A stretch of 64,000 bases of DNA from Mycobacterium sp. 852013-51886_SCH5428379 (GCF_001665575.1 NZ_LZSU01000034.1:1-64000); one strand, 5' to 3'. Positions 51,485-60,420 are shown, counted from the first letter of the stretch. Notes: generated by a model not told the origin, from the letters alone. Program-made: numbers and translations.

Positions 51485-54280
51485 ATGTCGAGCCGGGGTC
51501 GGGGACGACCGCTGCACGGCCGCACCAGAGAAACCGCCGCACTGGATGAGGTGACCGCCGCGGTCCGCGCCGGGCGGTCGCAGGTGCTGGTGTTGCGCGG
51601 TGAGGCCGGCGTCGGGAAAACCGCCCTGCTCGAGCACCTCCTCGACCGGGCCGACGGTCTGCGCTGTCTGCACGTGTCGGGCGTGGAATCGGATATGGAA
51701 CTGGCCTACGCCGGCCTGCACCAGCTGTGCGCCCCACTGCTGGCCCACCTCGACGAGCTGCCCGAGCCCCAGCGCGAGGCCCTCGACGTCGCGTTCGGAC
51801 AGGGGGTCGGCCCCACCCCCGAACGCTTCCTCGTCGGTCTGGCGGTGCTGAACCTGCTGGCGGCGTCCGGACACCGACAACCGCTGCTGTGCGTCGTCGA
51901 TGACGCCCAATGGCTCGACCAGGTCTCGGTACAGACGCTCGGATTCGTCGCGCGCCGGCTGATGGCCGAACCGGTCGCCCTGGTGTTCGCCGCTCGCACC
52001 GAGGGCGCCGCGGCGCTGGCCGGCCTCCCCGAGCTGCCGGTTCACGGACTGTCCACTGTCGACGCGCGAAACCTGTTGGACAGCGTGCTGATCGGCGGCC
52101 TCGATCCCGGCGTCCGCGACCGGGTGGTGGCCGAGACCCGCGGCAACCCCCTGGAGTTGCTCGAGATCCCGCGGATGTACTCCCCGGCCGAACTGGCGGG
52201 CGGATTCTGGACCGTCAGCACCCAGTCGTCACCGAACCGGGTCGAGGCCAGCTACCTCCGCCGGATCCAGGCGCTGCCGGACGACACCCGCAGGCTGCTG
52301 CTCATCGCCGCCGCCGAACCGGTCGGCGACGCGGCGCTGTTCCTGCGCGCCGCCGCGCTGCTCGACACCCCGGTCGATGCGCTGGCGTCGGCCGAGGCCG
52401 CAGGTGTCATCGAATTCGGACCCCGCATGCGGTTCCGGCACCCCCTGATGCGCTCGGCCGCCTACCGCGCCGCGGACCTGGCCGACCGCCGCGCCGTGCA
52501 CGGGGCGCTCGCCGCGGCCACCGACGCATGCGATCCCGACCGGCGGGCATGGCACGCCTCCAACTCCGTCGCCGGCACCGACGACGCGGTGGCCGCCGAA
52601 TTGGAGGCCTCGGCGACCCGGGCGCAGAGCCGGGGCGGAATCGCCGCCGCGGCGACGTTTCTCGAGCGGGCCACGGTGCTCACCGGTGATCCCCAGCTGC
52701 GGGGGAGCCGCGCCCTGGCGGCGGCGCGGGCCAAACGCGACTCCGCGGCCACCACCGCCGCGCACGAGCTGCTCGCGATCGCGGAGGCCGCGCCACTGTC
52801 GGAGCTCCAGCGCGCCGGTGCCGTCCGCCTGCACGCCCAGATGGAGTTCGTGAGCAGCCGCGCCGGTGAGCCCGGCGCCCCGCAGGTCGGCGAAACCGCG
52901 GCCGGGCTGCTCGACGCCGCGAAGCAGCTGGAGCTCGTCGACGACTTCGCGTCCCGGGAGAGCTATCTGGAGGCGTTCGCCGCGCTGATGTACGCCGGCC
53001 GCCTCGCTCAGCCCGGCGCGCTGCGGGGCGCCGCCGAGACCGCGCGCGCGGCGATGGACCACACCGCGGAGTTGCCGCGCGCGGTCGACCTGTTTTTCCG
53101 CGGGATGACCGAGAGGCTCACCGGTGGCGTCCGCAGCGGCGGCGAACACCTGCGCGCCGCCCTGGACGCGATGTGCGAACTGGCCCGCACCGAGCCCGAC
53201 CAGATCCTGCGGTGGCTGGTGCCCGCCTTCCCCCTGCTGCAGGAGTCCGCCGCGCACGAGCTCTGGGACGAGAATCTGCTCGATGCGCTGTCGGCGGGCG
53301 TCGTTGCGCAGGCCCGCGCTGCAGGGGCGCTGGCCGGCCTGCCGCAGGCCCTCGTGTACCGGGCGGGCCTGAAGATGCTGCAGGGCGAGATCGCGGAAGC
53401 CGCAACGCTTTTGGCGGAGTCTCAAGCCATCAGTGCGGCCACCGCGCCGGGCGGTCCGGTCCGGTATCACCGCCTGCTCGTCGCCGCGTGGCGGGGGGAC
53501 CCGGCCGAAGCGGTGCCGCTGATCGACGCCGCTGCCGCCGGCGCGGCCGCGCGCGGCGAGGGACGGCTCATCGGGCTGACGGGGTACGCCTCCGCGCTGC
53601 TGTACAACGGGCTGGCGCGCTACGAGGAGGCCTACGCCGCGGCCCGCGCGGCGTGCGAGTACGAGGACCTCGGCATCTACGGGTGGTGCCTGGAGGAACT
53701 GGTGGAGGCCGCCACCCATCTCGGCGAACGCGACGCCGCCGAACAGGCCGTCGAGGAGCTCGAGGGTCGCGCCGGGGCGAGCGGGACGCCGTGGGGTCTC
53801 GGCGCGATGGCCGCCGCGCGGGCGCTGCTGGCCGACAACGACGACGCGGATCGGTTGTTCACCGAAGCACTCGACCAGCTGAACCGGTCCCGCGTGGCGG
53901 TGCGGACCGCGCGCACGAAGCTGTCGTACGGCGAATGGCTGCGACGGGTCAACCGGCGTGGCGACGGTCGCAGACACCTCACCGAGGCCCACGAGATGTT
54001 CACCCGCATGGGCGCCCAGGGCTACGCCGAGCGGGCCCGTAGGGAGCTGATCGCGGTCGGCGAGAAGGTCCGCAGACAACCCACGAGCTCCGGTGACGAG
54101 TTGACCGCGCAGGAGGCGCAGATCGCGCGGCTGGCCGCCGACGGGCTGACCAACCAGGAGATCGGCGCGCAGCTGTTCATCAGCATGCACACCGTCGAAT
54201 GGCACCTGCGCAAGGTGTTCGTCAAGCTCGGGATCTCCTCCCGCAGGCAGCTCCGCACCGCCACGTGGTCCGGGGGCTGA
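51485..54280 (+). CDS. Large ATP-binding LuxR-family (LAL) transcriptional regulator
   Basis: A 931-residue STAND/LAL regulator. The N-terminal P-loop domain has Walker A RGEAGVGKTALL at about 39-50 and LLCVVDDAQWLDQVS (Walker B) near 140. A long helical TPR-like middle region covers about 380-830. The LuxR HTH lies at the C-terminus (LTAQEAQIARLAADGLTNQEIGAQL, then the recognition helix HTVEWHLRKVF). Such proteins bind ATP and a ligand to switch on nearby genes. The adjacent nitroreductase unit and the downstream sigma factor are candidate targets. Confidence 0.92.
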   Translation: MSSRGRGRPLHGRTRETAALDEVTAAVRAGRSQVLVLRGEAGVGKTALLEHLLDRADGLRCLHVSGVESDMELAYAGLHQLCAPLLAHLDELPEPQREALDVAFGQGVGPTPERFLVGLAVLNLLAASGHRQPLLCVVDDAQWLDQVSVQTLGFVARRLMAEPVALVFAARTEGAAALAGLPELPVHGLSTVDARNLLDSVLIGGLDPGVRDRVVAETRGNPLELLEIPRMYSPAELAGGFWTVSTQSSPNRVEASYLRRIQALPDDTRRLLLIAAAEPVGDAALFLRAAALLDTPVDALASAEAAGVIEFGPRMRFRHPLMRSAAYRAADLADRRAVHGALAAATDACDPDRRAWHASNSVAGTDDAVAAELEASATRAQSRGGIAAAATFLERATVLTGDPQLRGSRALAAARAKRDSAATTAAHELLAIAEAAPLSELQRAGAVRLHAQMEFVSSRAGEPGAPQVGETAAGLLDAAKQLELVDDFASRESYLEAFAALMYAGRLAQPGALRGAAETARAAMDHTAELPRAVDLFFRGMTERLTGGVRSGGEHLRAALDAMCELARTEPDQILRWLVPAFPLLQESAAHELWDENLLDALSAGVVAQARAAGALAGLPQALVYRAGLKMLQGEIAEAATLLAESQAISAATAPGGPVRYHRLLVAAWRGDPAEAVPLIDAAAAGAAARGEGRLIGLTGYASALLYNGLARYEEAYAAARAACEYEDLGIYGWCLEELVEAATHLGERDAAEQAVEELEGRAGASGTPWGLGAMAAARALLADNDDADRLFTEALDQLNRSRVAVRTARTKLSYGEWLRRVNRRGDGRRHLTEAHEMFTRMGAQGYAERARRELIAVGEKVRRQPTSSGDELTAQEAQIARLAADGLTNQEIGAQLFISMHTVEWHLRKVFVKLGISSRRQLRTATWSGG

Positions 54281-54406
54281 CCGCCCGACCACGGATCACT
54301 GGTGTACGGGGACCACGGACCACCAAGGGTGTCTCCGGGGTCCGCCGGAGTGAGGCTGATGTCATCGGCCCGAGCGGGCGCAGCGACATCAACCGGAGGA
54401 ACTCCC

Positions 54407-54994
54407 ATGACCGCCCCGATCATCCCCGTTTCCGGCGACACCGAGCTCAGGGCCCGATTCACCGCGGAGGTCTGGCCGCTGGTCGACGTCCTGTCCCGCG
54501 GTGCGCGCCGGCTCACCCGCAACGACGCCGACGCCGAGGACCTGCTGCAGGAGACCCTGGTGCACGCCTACACCGGGTTCCGCACCTACCAGCAGGGCAC
54601 CAACCTCAAGGCCTGGCTGTTCCGCATCCAGTACAACCAGTGGGTCAACGCCTACCGGCGGCGCGAGCGCCGGCCCGCCGAGGTCCTGTCGGACGTCATC
54701 ACCGACCGGGAGCTGGCCGACCAGGGTGCGCACGAGTCCAGGGGGCTGCGGTCGGCTGAGTGCGAAGTGCTCGAGCTGCTGCCCGACAGCGACCTGCGCG
54801 ACGCGATGGGCCGGCTGTCCGAGGGGTTCCAGCAGGTGCTGTTCTACGCCGACGTCGAGGGCTACACCTACGCCGAGACCGCGGCGCTGATGGACATCCC
54901 GATCGGCACCGTGATGTCGCGGATCGCGCGGGCCCGCGTGCAGTTGCGCCGCGCCCTCGCCGGCACCGACTGCGCGCGCAGCCGGGCGGCGTGA
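54407..54994 (+). CDS. ECF RNA polymerase sigma factor
   Basis: A 195-residue ECF sigma factor. Region 2 is at about 20-95 (LVDVLSRGARRLTRNDADAEDLLQETLVHAY and GTNLKAWLFRIQYNQWVNAYRRRER). Region 4 is at about 125-185 (LRDAMGRLSEGFQQVLFYADVEGYTYAETAALMDIPIGTVMSRIARAR). The sequence most resembles the SigR/SigH-type group, but no zinc-binding anti-sigma gene follows. It is instead convergent with a thioredoxin-reductase-like gene. ATG 54407 has a GGAGGA ribosome site. Confidence 0.93.
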   Translation: MTAPIIPVSGDTELRARFTAEVWPLVDVLSRGARRLTRNDADAEDLLQETLVHAYTGFRTYQQGTNLKAWLFRIQYNQWVNAYRRRERRPAEVLSDVITDRELADQGAHESRGLRSAECEVLELLPDSDLRDAMGRLSEGFQQVLFYADVEGYTYAETAALMDIPIGTVMSRIARARVQLRRALAGTDCARSRAA

Positions 54995-54998
54995 CGGA

Positions 54999-55952
54999 TC
55001 AGTCGTCGCTGCCGTCGGGCGGATAGGGCATCCCGAACTGCTCGGAGAGCAGGCTCTGGGCGACGATCATCGCCGCCTGCGCTCCCGAGGCGATCGACCC
55101 CGCGACGTAGGGGTGCTCGGTGCAGGTGTCGCCGGCGGCGAACACCGTCGGCGCCGACGTTCGGTGCAGCGCGTCGATCCCGATGGTGTCGACCGCCAGC
55201 GGGCCGGGCGTGCAGGCCGCGCCGAGCTGCTCGGCGAGTTTCGAGCGCTGCCGCAGCGGCGCCTCGACGAGCAGACCGTCGCGCTCCAGCCGGGTGCCGT
55301 CGGCGAAGGCGATCGCCGTCAGCTGCCCGCCGTCGCCGATCAGTTCGGCGATGCGGCGATCGTCGATGGTGATCTGCGCCGCGGCCAGCTGATCGAGGTC
55401 CTTGCCGTCGAGCTGCGGATGCCCGTCGGTGAGCAGTACCACGTCGTCGCTCCAGCCGCGCAGCATCAACGCCGAGTGCACCGCCTCCTCCCCGGCGGCC
55501 AGCGAGGCGATCCGCTTGTCCCGCATCTCCCAGCCGTGGCAGAACGGGCACTGGAACACCGAGCTGCCCCACAGCGGTTTGAGGCCCGGCAGATCCGGCG
55601 GGCAGTACTCCATGCCGGTGGCCAGCAGCACGCGCCGCGTCGTCACCCGCTCACCGTCGTCGAGGACCAGCGCGAAGCCGTCCTCGTCCTCGAGCGTCGT
55701 GCCCTCCACCACCGTCGCTCGGCGGAACTCGACGCTCGGATAGTTCTCCAGCTCCCGGCGACCCGTCTCGTAGAGCTCGGCCGGTGGCCGCTGGTCGAAC
55801 CCGAGCAGCCCGCCGATGCCCTCGGCGGCCAGATTGCTCTGTTCCCCGGCGTCGACGATCAGGGTGCGGCGGCGCGCCCGGCCGAGGACGAGGGTGGCGC
55901 TGAGCCCCGCGGCGCCGCCGCCCACGACGATGCATTCGAAGTCGTACGTCAT
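54999..55952 (-). CDS. Thioredoxin reductase-like flavoprotein
   Basis: A 317-residue two-domain flavoprotein. It has FAD motif IVVGGGAAGLSATLVLGRARR at the N-terminus, a redox-active pair CPFC in VFQCPFCHGWEMRDK near residues 134-138 and a C-terminal FAD motif VFAAGDTCTEHPYVAGSIASGAQAA. NAD(P)-binding follows the CxxC but lacks a strict GxGxxA, as in the HcaR/ferredoxin-type TrxR-like reductases of actinobacteria. It may link thiol status to the nearby ECF sigma factors. First gene in its direction and convergent with the SigR-like gene. Confidence 0.88.
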   Translation of the reverse strand: MTYDFECIVVGGGAAGLSATLVLGRARRRTLIVDAGEQSNLAAEGIGGLLGFDQRPPAELYETGRRELENYPSVEFRRATVVEGTTLEDEDGFALVLDDGERVTTRRVLLATGMEYCPPDLPGLKPLWGSSVFQCPFCHGWEMRDKRIASLAAGEEAVHSALMLRGWSDDVVLLTDGHPQLDGKDLDQLAAAQITIDDRRIAELIGDGGQLTAIAFADGTRLERDGLLVEAPLRQRSKLAEQLGAACTPGPLAVDTIGIDALHRTSAPTVFAAGDTCTEHPYVAGSIASGAQAAMIVAQSLLSEQFGMPYPPDGSDD

Positions 55953-55994
55953 GTCTGCATGTGACCGGACGGGTGACCCGTCAAACCCGGGCGA

Positions 55995-56429
55995 TCACCG
56001 GTCGACGTCGACGACGGCCACTTCGACGACGGCCGGGGTCGGCCCGATCACGTCGGCGAGTACGTTTGTGCACCGGTCGAGTGCCCGCGCCGTGGCCGCG
56101 CGCAGGTCGGCCCCGTAGCGCCCGACCAGGCGCACCCGCACCGCCCGCAGCACTCCGTCCGCCACGTCCACCTCGATGTCGAGCGGGGCGACCTCGCCGT
56201 CCGCGCGCAACGTCCGCGCCAGCAGCGAACGCACCACGAGGTCGCTGACGGCCAGCACACCGTCGGCGGGGCCGGGGCGCGGGTCGGCGACGGCGATCGG
56301 CCAACCGCCGCGCGGGGTGGCACGCACGGCGTCGATGACGCGGGCTTCGAGCGCGTCCCAGCCCGGCTCGGATGCGGTTCGCAGCACCCGCGCGGCCTGC
56401 GCCAGCATGTGTCGGTCACCTACTGCCAT
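55995..56429 (-). CDS. Asp23-like small protein co-encoded with ECF sigma factor
   Basis: A 144-residue protein. An N-terminal helical part precedes an Asp23/Gls24-like half with LDIEVDVADGVLRAVRVRLVGRYGADL and the final TPAVVEVAVVDVDR strand. The start ATG at 56429 overlaps the upstream sigma factor stop by ten bases, so translation is coupled. No transmembrane helix or zinc motif is visible. It could serve as an Asp23-type partner or an unusual anti-sigma protein, but that is inference. Confidence 0.65.
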   Translation of the reverse strand: MAVGDRHMLAQAARVLRTASEPGWDALEARVIDAVRATPRGGWPIAVADPRPGPADGVLAVSDLVVRSLLARTLRADGEVAPLDIEVDVADGVLRAVRVRLVGRYGADLRAATARALDRCTNVLADVIGPTPAVVEVAVVDVDR

Positions 56430-56971
56430 CGCACCAGCCTTCCCTGCAGGGTGGCGCGCGCACGGTGGTGATGGCCGCGGGCGCCGTCCGGGCTCAGATC
56501 CAGGATTGTGCCGATCTGGGGGAAGGTCAATTCCTCCACTTCGCGCAGGAGCCAGACCGCCCGCTGCCGGGGCGGCAGTTCGGCAAGCGCCGATTCGACC
56601 GCGGCGAGGAACTCGCTGCCGGAGGCAACCGTGAACGGGTCCGAGTCGGGCGACCGGTCGACGGGTTCGAGCAGGCGGTCGTCGATGGGAATCGCACGCT
56701 TCGTCCGGTGCGAGTCGATCACCTTGCGCGCGCAGATGGAGAAGAGCCACGTGCGCACGCCCGAATCCCCGCGAAAACCCCCGATCTGGCGCCACGCCGC
56801 GACGAACGTCTCCTGCACGACGTCCTGCACCGCGTCCGCGTCGCGCGTCATCGTGCGGGCGTAGCGGTGCAGCGCCGGGCCATGACGCTTGATCAGTTCC
56901 TCGAAGGCGGAGCGTTCGCCGGCTGCTGCGGACGCGGCGAGCACCCGATCATCGGGCTCGCTGAGGCTCAC
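56420..56971 (-). CDS. ECF RNA polymerase sigma factor
   Basis: A 183-residue ECF sigma factor. Region 2 shows FEELIKRHGPALHRYARTMTRDADAVQDVVQETFVAAW and GVRTWLFSICARKVIDSHR. Region 4 shows LAELPPRQRAVWLLREVEELTFPQIGTILDLSPDGARGHHHRAR, in which the usual V-x-S/R segment of the recognition helix reads DGARGHHHRAR. It is divergent from the seven-gene Asp23 operon at 57097 and coupled to an Asp23-like gene, so it is the probable regulator of this envelope module. Confidence 0.92.
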   Translation of the reverse strand: MSLSEPDDRVLAASAAAGERSAFEELIKRHGPALHRYARTMTRDADAVQDVVQETFVAAWRQIGGFRGDSGVRTWLFSICARKVIDSHRTKRAIPIDDRLLEPVDRSPDSDPFTVASGSEFLAAVESALAELPPRQRAVWLLREVEELTFPQIGTILDLSPDGARGHHHRARATLQGRLVRWQ

Positions 56972-57096
56972 GTTCTTGGTTCGGCCCGGAGCGGCCCCCG
57001 GATGGGTGTGTCCGCGATCACAGCATTCCGATGTTCGGTTCGGCCGCCGTCCGCCGTCTCACTGTCGAACGGAAAAGCGAAAGGAAGGAATACGAC

Positions 57097-57582
57097 ATGA
57101 CCACCGCACAGACCGCCACCAGGGACACCGCCACCAGGGACGCCACCTCGAGGGCCGTCGTGTCCGCCGACAGCGGACCGCTGGGCTCGGCACACGGGAA
57201 GACCGTCATCGCCGATACCGTGGTCAGCAAGATCGCCGGCCTGGCCGCGCGCGAGGTGAACGGCGTGCACGCGCTCGGCGGCGGTGCCAGCCGTGCGGTC
57301 GGGGCGCTGCGCGAGCGCATCCCCGGCGCGACCGTCAACCACTCCCAGGGCGTGTCGGTGGAGGTGGGGGCCAAGGAGGCCGCCGTCGACATCGACATCG
57401 TGGCCGAGTACGGCGTGTCGATCGCGGATCTGGCGTCGGGAATTCGGCGTAACGTGATCGCCGCGATCGAGCGGATGACCGGCCTGACCGTGGTCGAGGT
57501 CGACATCACCGTCCACGACATCCACGTCGCGGGGGACGACCCCGACGAGGATCCGGCCGGCAAGCTGACCCGCGTCGAGTGA
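57097..57582 (+). CDS. Asp23/Gls24-family envelope stress protein
   Basis: A 161-residue Asp23 protein. After a Thr/Ala-rich leader containing the repeat TARDTATRD-like units, the domain starts at GKTVIADTVVSKIAGLAAREVNGVHALGGG and ends with VDIDIVAEYGVSIADLASGIRRNVIAAIERMTGLTVVEVDITVHDIHV. Asp23 proteins form membrane-anchored assemblies in Gram-positive bacteria. It has a strong ribosome site (GAAAGGAAGG). First gene of the coupled run. The C-terminus is acidic. Confidence 0.92.
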   Translation: MTTAQTATRDTATRDATSRAVVSADSGPLGSAHGKTVIADTVVSKIAGLAAREVNGVHALGGGASRAVGALRERIPGATVNHSQGVSVEVGAKEAAVDIDIVAEYGVSIADLASGIRRNVIAAIERMTGLTVVEVDITVHDIHVAGDDPDEDPAGKLTRVE

Positions 57583-57866
57583 TGCCCGACGCCATAGACC
57601 CCGCCGACACGGTGGCCGCCCTGGCGCTCGCTGTGCCGGGGGTCGCCGCGCTACACCCGGGCATGTTCGGTGAGGTGGGGACCTACCTGCCCGGACGCCG
57701 GGTGACCGGTGTGCGCATCCGTGACGACGCGGTCGACGTTCACATCACCGTGTGGGACACCGTGCCGGTGCGGGATACCGCGGCTGCGGTACGCGACGCC
57801 GTCGCCGCCGGATTACCCGGCCACACCGTCAACGTCACGGTCGAGGACGTCACCGACCGTCTATGA
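57579..57866 (+). CDS. Asp23-like small protein
   Basis: A 95-residue protein consisting of a reduced Asp23-type alpha-beta unit (VAALALAVPGVAALHPGMFGEVGTYLPGRRVTGVRI, then VDVHITVWDTVPVRDTAAAVRDAVAAGLPGHTVNVTVEDV). It starts at a GTG (57579) or ATG (57582) overlapping the stop of the previous gene, so translation is coupled. It is too short to include the full Gls24 fold and may pair with a paralogue from the operon. Confidence 0.82.
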   Translation: MMPDAIDPADTVAALALAVPGVAALHPGMFGEVGTYLPGRRVTGVRIRDDAVDVHITVWDTVPVRDTAAAVRDAVAAGLPGHTVNVTVEDVTDRL

Positions 57867-58117
57867 GCGACTCGCATCAGCCCGGAACACCCCGGCCCGA
57901 CGCGGCCCGCCGGTCGGCCCGGCGGGCCGCGATCCGGCGCTTCCACCCCGACGCCGGCGGTACCGCCGCCGAGCTGGACGCCGCCCTGCGCGCACCCGCC
58001 ACCGAACCGGCGACCGTGATCGCGACCCGGCGCGGCCGCCTGCGCCGCCGCTGGCATCTGACGGTGCGGCAGTGGCGCCGTACCCGAAACTCCCTGAGAC
58101 GAAGGACATCTCGATGA
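57863..58117 (+). CDS. Small basic protein of unknown function
   Basis: An 84-residue, very Arg-rich protein, with a short motif AIRRFHPDAGGTAAELDAAL near residues 22-41. The HPDAGG is reminiscent of the HPD loop of J-domains, but the rest of a J-domain is missing. No transmembrane helix. Start ATGA overlap with the upstream gene and stop ATGA overlap with the downstream gene make it a real member of the operon. Function unknown. Confidence 0.65.
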   Translation: MSDSHQPGTPRPDAARRSARRAAIRRFHPDAGGTAAELDAALRAPATEPATVIATRRGRLRRRWHLTVRQWRRTRNSLRRRTSR

Positions 58118-58293
58118 CCACTGCAACCGCCGGCCTGCTGGCCGGTCTCCTGCTCGGCGTGGCTGCGGCCGCGGGCGGCTTCACCGGTTTCCTGCTGGCG
58201 CTGGTACTCGGCGCCGTCGGCTACCTGGTGGGTGGCCACCGCGACGGCGAATTCGACGCGCTCGCCCTGCTCCGGGGCCGGGGCCGTGGCTGA
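58114..58293 (+). CDS. Small membrane protein, DUF2273-like
   Basis: A 59-residue protein with two hydrophobic stretches (about 5-22 and 24-42) forming a hairpin and a short basic tail. Small DUF2273 membrane proteins accompany asp23 and amaP in staphylococci and other Gram-positives, which supports the same role here. It overlaps both neighbours (four bases upstream, eight downstream). Confidence 0.7.
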   Translation: MTTATAGLLAGLLLGVAAAAGGFTGFLLALVLGAVGYLVGGHRDGEFDALALLRGRGRG

Positions 58294-58666
58294 GTCGATC
58301 CCCGTCCCGGCCGACCCGGGTGACCGGGGTGGCTTGACTCTGCGGCAGCGTGCCGTCGAGCGGGTCACCGTGACCGCGGCGCTCGACACCGATGGCGTGC
58401 ATCGCTACGGCGTCGGGCTGGCGAAGTGGACCGGCCGCGAGTTGCCGCGGGCAGACGTCGTCGTCTCCGGCGATCACGTGCGCGCCGCCGTCGACGTCGC
58501 GGTCGAATGGGGCCGCCCGCTGGCCGCGACGGCCGCCGAGACCGCCCGCAACGTCACCCGCGTGCTCGGCGATCTGAGTGGCCTCACGGTCGACGGCGTC
58601 GACGTCCACATCGCGGCCGTCATCCCGCCCGGGGCGCAACCCGACCAGCGACGGAGACTGCGATGA
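58286..58666 (+). CDS. Asp23-family protein
   Basis: A 126-residue Asp23-like protein with RQRAVERVTVTAALDTDGVHR, VSGDHVRAAVDVAVEWGRPLAATAAETARNVTRVLGDLSGLTVDGVDVHIAAV. It starts at a GTG inside the end of the preceding gene. It lacks the acidic C-terminal tail of the first Asp23 gene in the operon. As with its siblings, a role in a cytoplasmic-membrane-associated assembly is inferred from family. Confidence 0.82.
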   Translation: MAESIPVPADPGDRGGLTLRQRAVERVTVTAALDTDGVHRYGVGLAKWTGRELPRADVVVSGDHVRAAVDVAVEWGRPLAATAAETARNVTRVLGDLSGLTVDGVDVHIAAVIPPGAQPDQRRRLR

Positions 58667-59199
58667 CCACATCCGTGACCCCCTCCCCGACTCCGAGGAA
58701 GGCCGCGTCGGCCACCTATCCGGCCGTCGGTCTCGCCATGGGGCTGATCGCCCTGGGCGCGGTGGCGGTGCGCGACGCCGTCCTCGCCGCGGGCTGGATC
58801 AGCGGCACGCCGTGGATCCCGCCCGCCGTGCACGTCGTCGACGGCCTGGCGCCTGCGGCGTGGACAGTCGTGGCCGGGGCCGGTGCGGCCCTCGTCGGCG
58901 TCGCCCTGGTGATCACCGCCGTGGCGCCGCGTCGTCGTCGCGGCGTGCCCGTCGACGCGGACACCGCCGTGTACGTGGAGCTGACCGACGTCGCCCGGCT
59001 GGCCAGCGCGGCCGCCGAACAGACTCCCGGCGTGATCTCGGCGCGGACCTCCGCGGGCCGTAGATCGGTGACGGTGCGCTGCCGCGTCACAGGACCGGTC
59101 GATCGCGATGCCGTGGTTGCGGACGTGACGACTGTGCTGAGTGGCCTGTCGTCGCCGCCCCGAGTCCGTGTCGAGACCACCAGAGAGGATCCGTCATGA
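58663..59199 (+). CDS. DUF6286-like membrane protein of the Asp23 operon
   Basis: A 178-residue protein. Two transmembrane helices lie at about 21-45 and 65-90, separated by a short loop (ISGTPWIPPAVHVVDGLAP). A cytosolic C-terminal domain (residues 95-178) carries ALALSS-free beta-alpha sequence with VYVELTDVARLASAAAEQTPGVISARTS. This matches the AmaP/DUF6286 plan of a membrane anchor with a small Asp23-like or circularly related domain. Coupled by ATGA on both sides. Confidence 0.75.
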   Translation: MTTSVTPSPTPRKAASATYPAVGLAMGLIALGAVAVRDAVLAAGWISGTPWIPPAVHVVDGLAPAAWTVVAGAGAALVGVALVITAVAPRRRRGVPVDADTAVYVELTDVARLASAAAEQTPGVISARTSAGRRSVTVRCRVTGPVDRDAVVADVTTVLSGLSSPPRVRVETTREDPS

Positions 59200-59735
59200 C
59201 CCGCTCAGCCGTCGCCCTGGACCGACTCGTGGTCGCCCTGGCCGGGCTGGCGCTCGTGGCCGGCGGGGCCGGCGCGCTGTGGTGGGCGTTGGGCCCGCGC
59301 GCCGCCGACCCCCTTGTCCTGGGCTCGGCCGCGACCGCGGTCGACCAGACGTGGTGGCCGTGGGCTGCCGGCGGTGTGGGCGTGCTCATCATCCTGGTCG
59401 GGCTGCGTTGGCTGGCGGCCCATCATCGACCGCCGCGGACCAGGACGCTGGACATCGGCCGCGGCATGACCGCCGACGTCGCCTCGGTCGCCGATGCGGC
59501 CGCCGTCGCGCTCGAAGCCCGGCCCGACGTGGTGGCGGCCGGAGCCCGCTCCGTGACCGAACGCGGGGTGCCGACCGTCATGCTGACCGCCACCGTCGCC
59601 GCGCGGGCAGGTCTGCCGGCCGCGGTGGCGGCCGTCGACCAGGTATCGGCCACAGTCGAGGACATGCTCGGCGGTGCGGTGGCCGTACGTAGCCGGATCC
59701 GCGTCGACGCCGCCCACCGGCGCAGCGTGCGCTGA
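59196..59735 (+). CDS. AmaP-like Asp23 membrane anchor protein
   Basis: A 179-residue protein. Two transmembrane helices lie at about 9-31 and 54-74 with a periplasmic loop between. The cytosolic C-terminal domain (TRTLDIGRGMTADVASVADAAAVALEARPDVVAAGARS, VMLTATVAARAGLP) resembles the domain of AmaP, which holds Asp23 at the membrane in Staphylococcus. Last gene of the run of seven overlapping genes, convergent with upp. Confidence 0.78.
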   Translation: MTRSAVALDRLVVALAGLALVAGGAGALWWALGPRAADPLVLGSAATAVDQTWWPWAAGGVGVLIILVGLRWLAAHHRPPRTRTLDIGRGMTADVASVADAAAVALEARPDVVAAGARSVTERGVPTVMLTATVAARAGLPAAVAAVDQVSATVEDMLGGAVAVRSRIRVDAAHRRSVR

Positions 59736-59748
59736 TCCGACCTGGTGC

Positions 59749-60402
59749 CTACTTCGTGCCGAAGATGCGGTCGCCCGCGTCACCGAGGCCGGGCCGGATG
59801 TAGCCGTGCTCATCGAGCTGCCGGTCGATCGCGGCCGTGTAGATCGGCACGTCGGGGTGGGCCTCCTGCAGAGCGGCGATCCCCTCCGGACAGGTGAGCA
59901 GGCAGACGAACTTCAGCGACTTCGGCCGGCACTCCTTGAGCCGTTCGATCGCCGCGATCGCCGAGTGCCCGGTGGCCAGCATCGGATCCACCACCACCAG
60001 GTCCCGCTCGCCGAGGTCGGCCGGCATCTTGAAGTAGTACTCCACGGCCACCAGGGTTTTGGGGTCGCGGTAGAGCCCGATGTGGCCGACGCGGGCGCCG
60101 GGCACCACGGCCAGCATGCCGTCGAGGATCCCGGTGCCCGCCCGCAGAATCGACACGAACACCAGCTTCTTGCCGTCGATGACCCGGCCGGTCATCGGCT
60201 CCAGCGGGGTCTCGATCTCCACGTCCTGGGTGGGGATGTCCCGGAGCACCTCATAGGCCATCAGCGATGAGATCTCATGCAACAGCTGACGAAAACTGGT
60301 GGTGGAGGCCTCTTTACGGCGCAACAGCGTCAGCTTGTGCGCCACCAGCGGATGGTCGATCAGATGAACTGCGCCGTTGTCGCTGCCCGAATCGGTGCCC
60401 AT
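59749..60402 (-). CDS. upp: Uracil phosphoribosyltransferase
   Basis: A 217-residue UPRT making UMP from uracil and PRPP. Family signatures are TRQ-like [17 protein letters not shown] near residue 35, [17 protein letters not shown] near 82, the PRPP loop [20 protein letters not shown] near 137-156 and [28 protein letters not shown] near the C-terminus. Here it is the last gene of a URC-type uracil catabolism operon, where UPRT supplies the ribosylated uracil that the URC enzymes break down. Confidence 0.95.
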   Translation of the reverse strand: MGTDSGSDNGAVHLIDHPLVAHKLTLLRRKEASTTSFRQLLHEISSLMAYEVLRDIPTQDVEIETPLEPMTGRVIDGKKLVFVSILRAGTGILDGMLAVVPGARVGHIGLYRDPKTLVAVEYYFKMPADLGERDLVVVDPMLATGHSAIAAIERLKECRPKSLKFVCLLTCPEGIAALQEAHPDVPIYTAAIDRQLDEHGYIRPGLGDAGDRIFGTK

Positions 60403-60420
60403 AGTCTGCTTTCCTCGGTT

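Noticed and set aside
56979..57045. GGTTCGGCC repeated twice in the sigma/asp23 gap
   Set aside because: Nine-base GC-rich direct repeat 58 bases apart can arise by chance in this genome. No promoter match clear enough to call.
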